Origin: Macrothele yani
Lineage: Eukaryota; Arthropoda; Arachnida; Araneae; Macrothelidae
DNA: 64,000 nucleotides
Reading direction: 5' to 3'
Assembly: GCA_039090855.1 (NCBI GenBank)
Contig: CM077006.1
Span: 53,019,336 to 53,083,335, forward strand
Below, one piece after another: positions 63,193-64,000 of this stretch. The notes under the pieces are model-generated. The model was given only the letters and a program-made list of their open reading frames with translations. It was not told the origin of the DNA and did no database searches. Numbering within the stretch: position 1 is the stretch's first letter; every line of letters starts with the position of its first letter. The position numbers were made by a program, and so were the translations under genes.

Positions 63193-64000
63193 ATGATTAT
63201 GTTTAATCGACTTATGACTTTCTTTAGAAGCATGTTTAGAGGGAATGAAGACCCGGTGATTGAGCAGATCGCTCAACACACCACCGAAGACGAAGATGTG
63301 GATATTTTCGAGGATGCGATGGAAGTGTTGGCAGTTAGTGACACGCAATCCGGGGAAGAGAACTGGGGAACGCCAAGTTCAACGATTAGTAGAAAACAGG
63401 AGGAGGAGCCCCGGATGGCAAGGTCATCTTGCAGAACTTTACCTTTGCAATTTGGCGAATTTGGAGTTGACCCAGCTTCCTGCCGAACTTCACAACTCAA
63501 TAGCTTCTCAGTTCATCCTCTCATTCCACACACCCATCCTTCAATCTACCGTACGTTAATGACCACCTCTCAAACAATAGACCTAAACACCTTCACAGAA
63601 CAACACTTCGTCACCCAAGACCTCTTCCAATTCATTCTCTTTCAGCTTGGACAAGGAATACATCACATTCATTCCCTAAACATAATTCACAGAAATCTAA
63701 CAGGAGCAAACGTAATGATTAACAAAAAAGCATTCCTGAAAATTACAGGATTCAGCCAAGCCACCTATGGACCGAACGCAGTAAGCTATGCAGGAACGGA
63801 AGGTTACGCAGCTCCTGAAGTTGTAGCCTACAAGGACAACGTCCAAGCTGAACCATATAGCTTCCCCGCAGACTACTATTCCTTGGGAGTTATTGCATAC
63901 GTCATTGCCTTTGATACTGCTCCCTGCGATTACACGGCCACCCAGATCCGCGCACGCAAAAGAACTGATGCAACTTACCACGAACAATTTGCCCAGATCG
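63193..64000 (+). CDS. Kinase-like (pseudokinase) protein, partial, runs off the right edge
   Basis: The frame opens after TGA at 63163-63165 and is free of stops to the window end (269 codons from ATG 63193; other in-frame ATGs at 63199, 63214 and 63232). After an acidic N-terminus (EDEDVDIFEDAMEVL) come kinase C-lobe signatures in correct order: a helix-E-like QLGQGIHHIHSLNIIH, then HRN at 63688-63696 in place of HRD, with the metal-binding N retained at 63709-63711 (HRNLTGAN). GFS at 63748-63756 replaces DFG, APE is at 63811-63819 (GTEGYAAPEVV) and the helix-F Asp is in DYYSLG at 63871. No glycine loop or VAIK lysine is visible in this frame. Loss of both catalytic Asp residues predicts no phosphotransfer. 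It is intronless so far, so it could be an endogenised large-DNA-virus gene, a retrogene or one long exon. Confidence 0.7.
   Translation, partial: MIMFNRLMTFFRSMFRGNEDPVIEQIAQHTTEDEDVDIFEDAMEVLAVSDTQSGEENWGTPSSTISRKQEEEPRMARSSCRTLPLQFGEFGVDPASCRTSQLNSFSVHPLIPHTHPSIYRTLMTTSQTIDLNTFTEQHFVTQDLFQFILFQLGQGIHHIHSLNIIHRNLTGANVMINKKAFLKITGFSQATYGPNAVSYAGTEGYAAPEVVAYKDNVQAEPYSFPADYYSLGVIAYVIAFDTAPCDYTATQIRARKRTDATYHEQFAQI

Overview
This is a eukaryotic, almost certainly arthropod, genomic window made nearly entirely of transposable elements in several layers of nesting. The mix is Penelope-like with GIY-YIG, FLYWCH/MULE foldback, THAP/P-like, RTE, an L1/Tx1-like LINE, many Tc1 and mariner relics, tRNA-derived repeats and GA/TG/TA microsatellites. 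This fits a large, repeat-rich arthropod genome. I cannot choose between crustacean, chelicerate and insect from the sequence alone. No conventional spliced host gene is recognisable. The only non-transposon coding candidate is a kinase-like reading frame that runs off the right edge.

Layout. 1-3759: a Penelope-like retroelement (RT + GIY-YIG, one stop codon, candidate hammerhead ribozyme in its 3' region) lies inside a Tc1 relic. It is flanked by a 61-bp direct repeat and by an inverted copy of its own 3' coding part. 4043-29615: one giant foldback DNA transposon. Its arms start in a 'cgtcaattcgtcg' minisatellite, continue through tens of copies of a ~125-bp satellite and converge on a ~3-kb loop carrying a broken FLYWCH/MULE transposase. 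The right arm was invaded by an L1/Tx1-like LINE (15916-28638), and that LINE's 5' end was invaded by a P-element-like THAP transposon (16008-22477), which holds a mariner relic. Target-site duplications are readable at all three levels.

29624-33240: unassigned repeats, a tandem trimer of tRNA-like units and a Tc1 relic. 33241-40130: an old LINE interrupted by an RTE element (33966-37151) and by a 586-bp TRIM-like element whose two LTRs each contain a complete tRNA-like sequence (39189-39774). 40585-45674: four Tc1-type elements and a solo copy of the TRIM LTR. 45675-51010: a truncated Ty3/Gypsy-type element whose integrase lies upstream of reverse transcriptase. 51011-51908: another Tc1. 51948-58081: two RTE copies in head-to-head inverted orientation that share a nonsense mutation. 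58544-59975: a Tc1 with perfect terminal inverted repeats. 61219-62470: a mariner.

63193-64000: an open reading frame with protein-kinase C-lobe motifs in which both catalytic aspartates are replaced, preceded by a TATA box. Most transposon ORFs carry stops or frameshifts and are dead as proteins. The exception is the L1/Tx1-like LINE, whose two long ORFs are intact although its 5' end is split by the P-like element.
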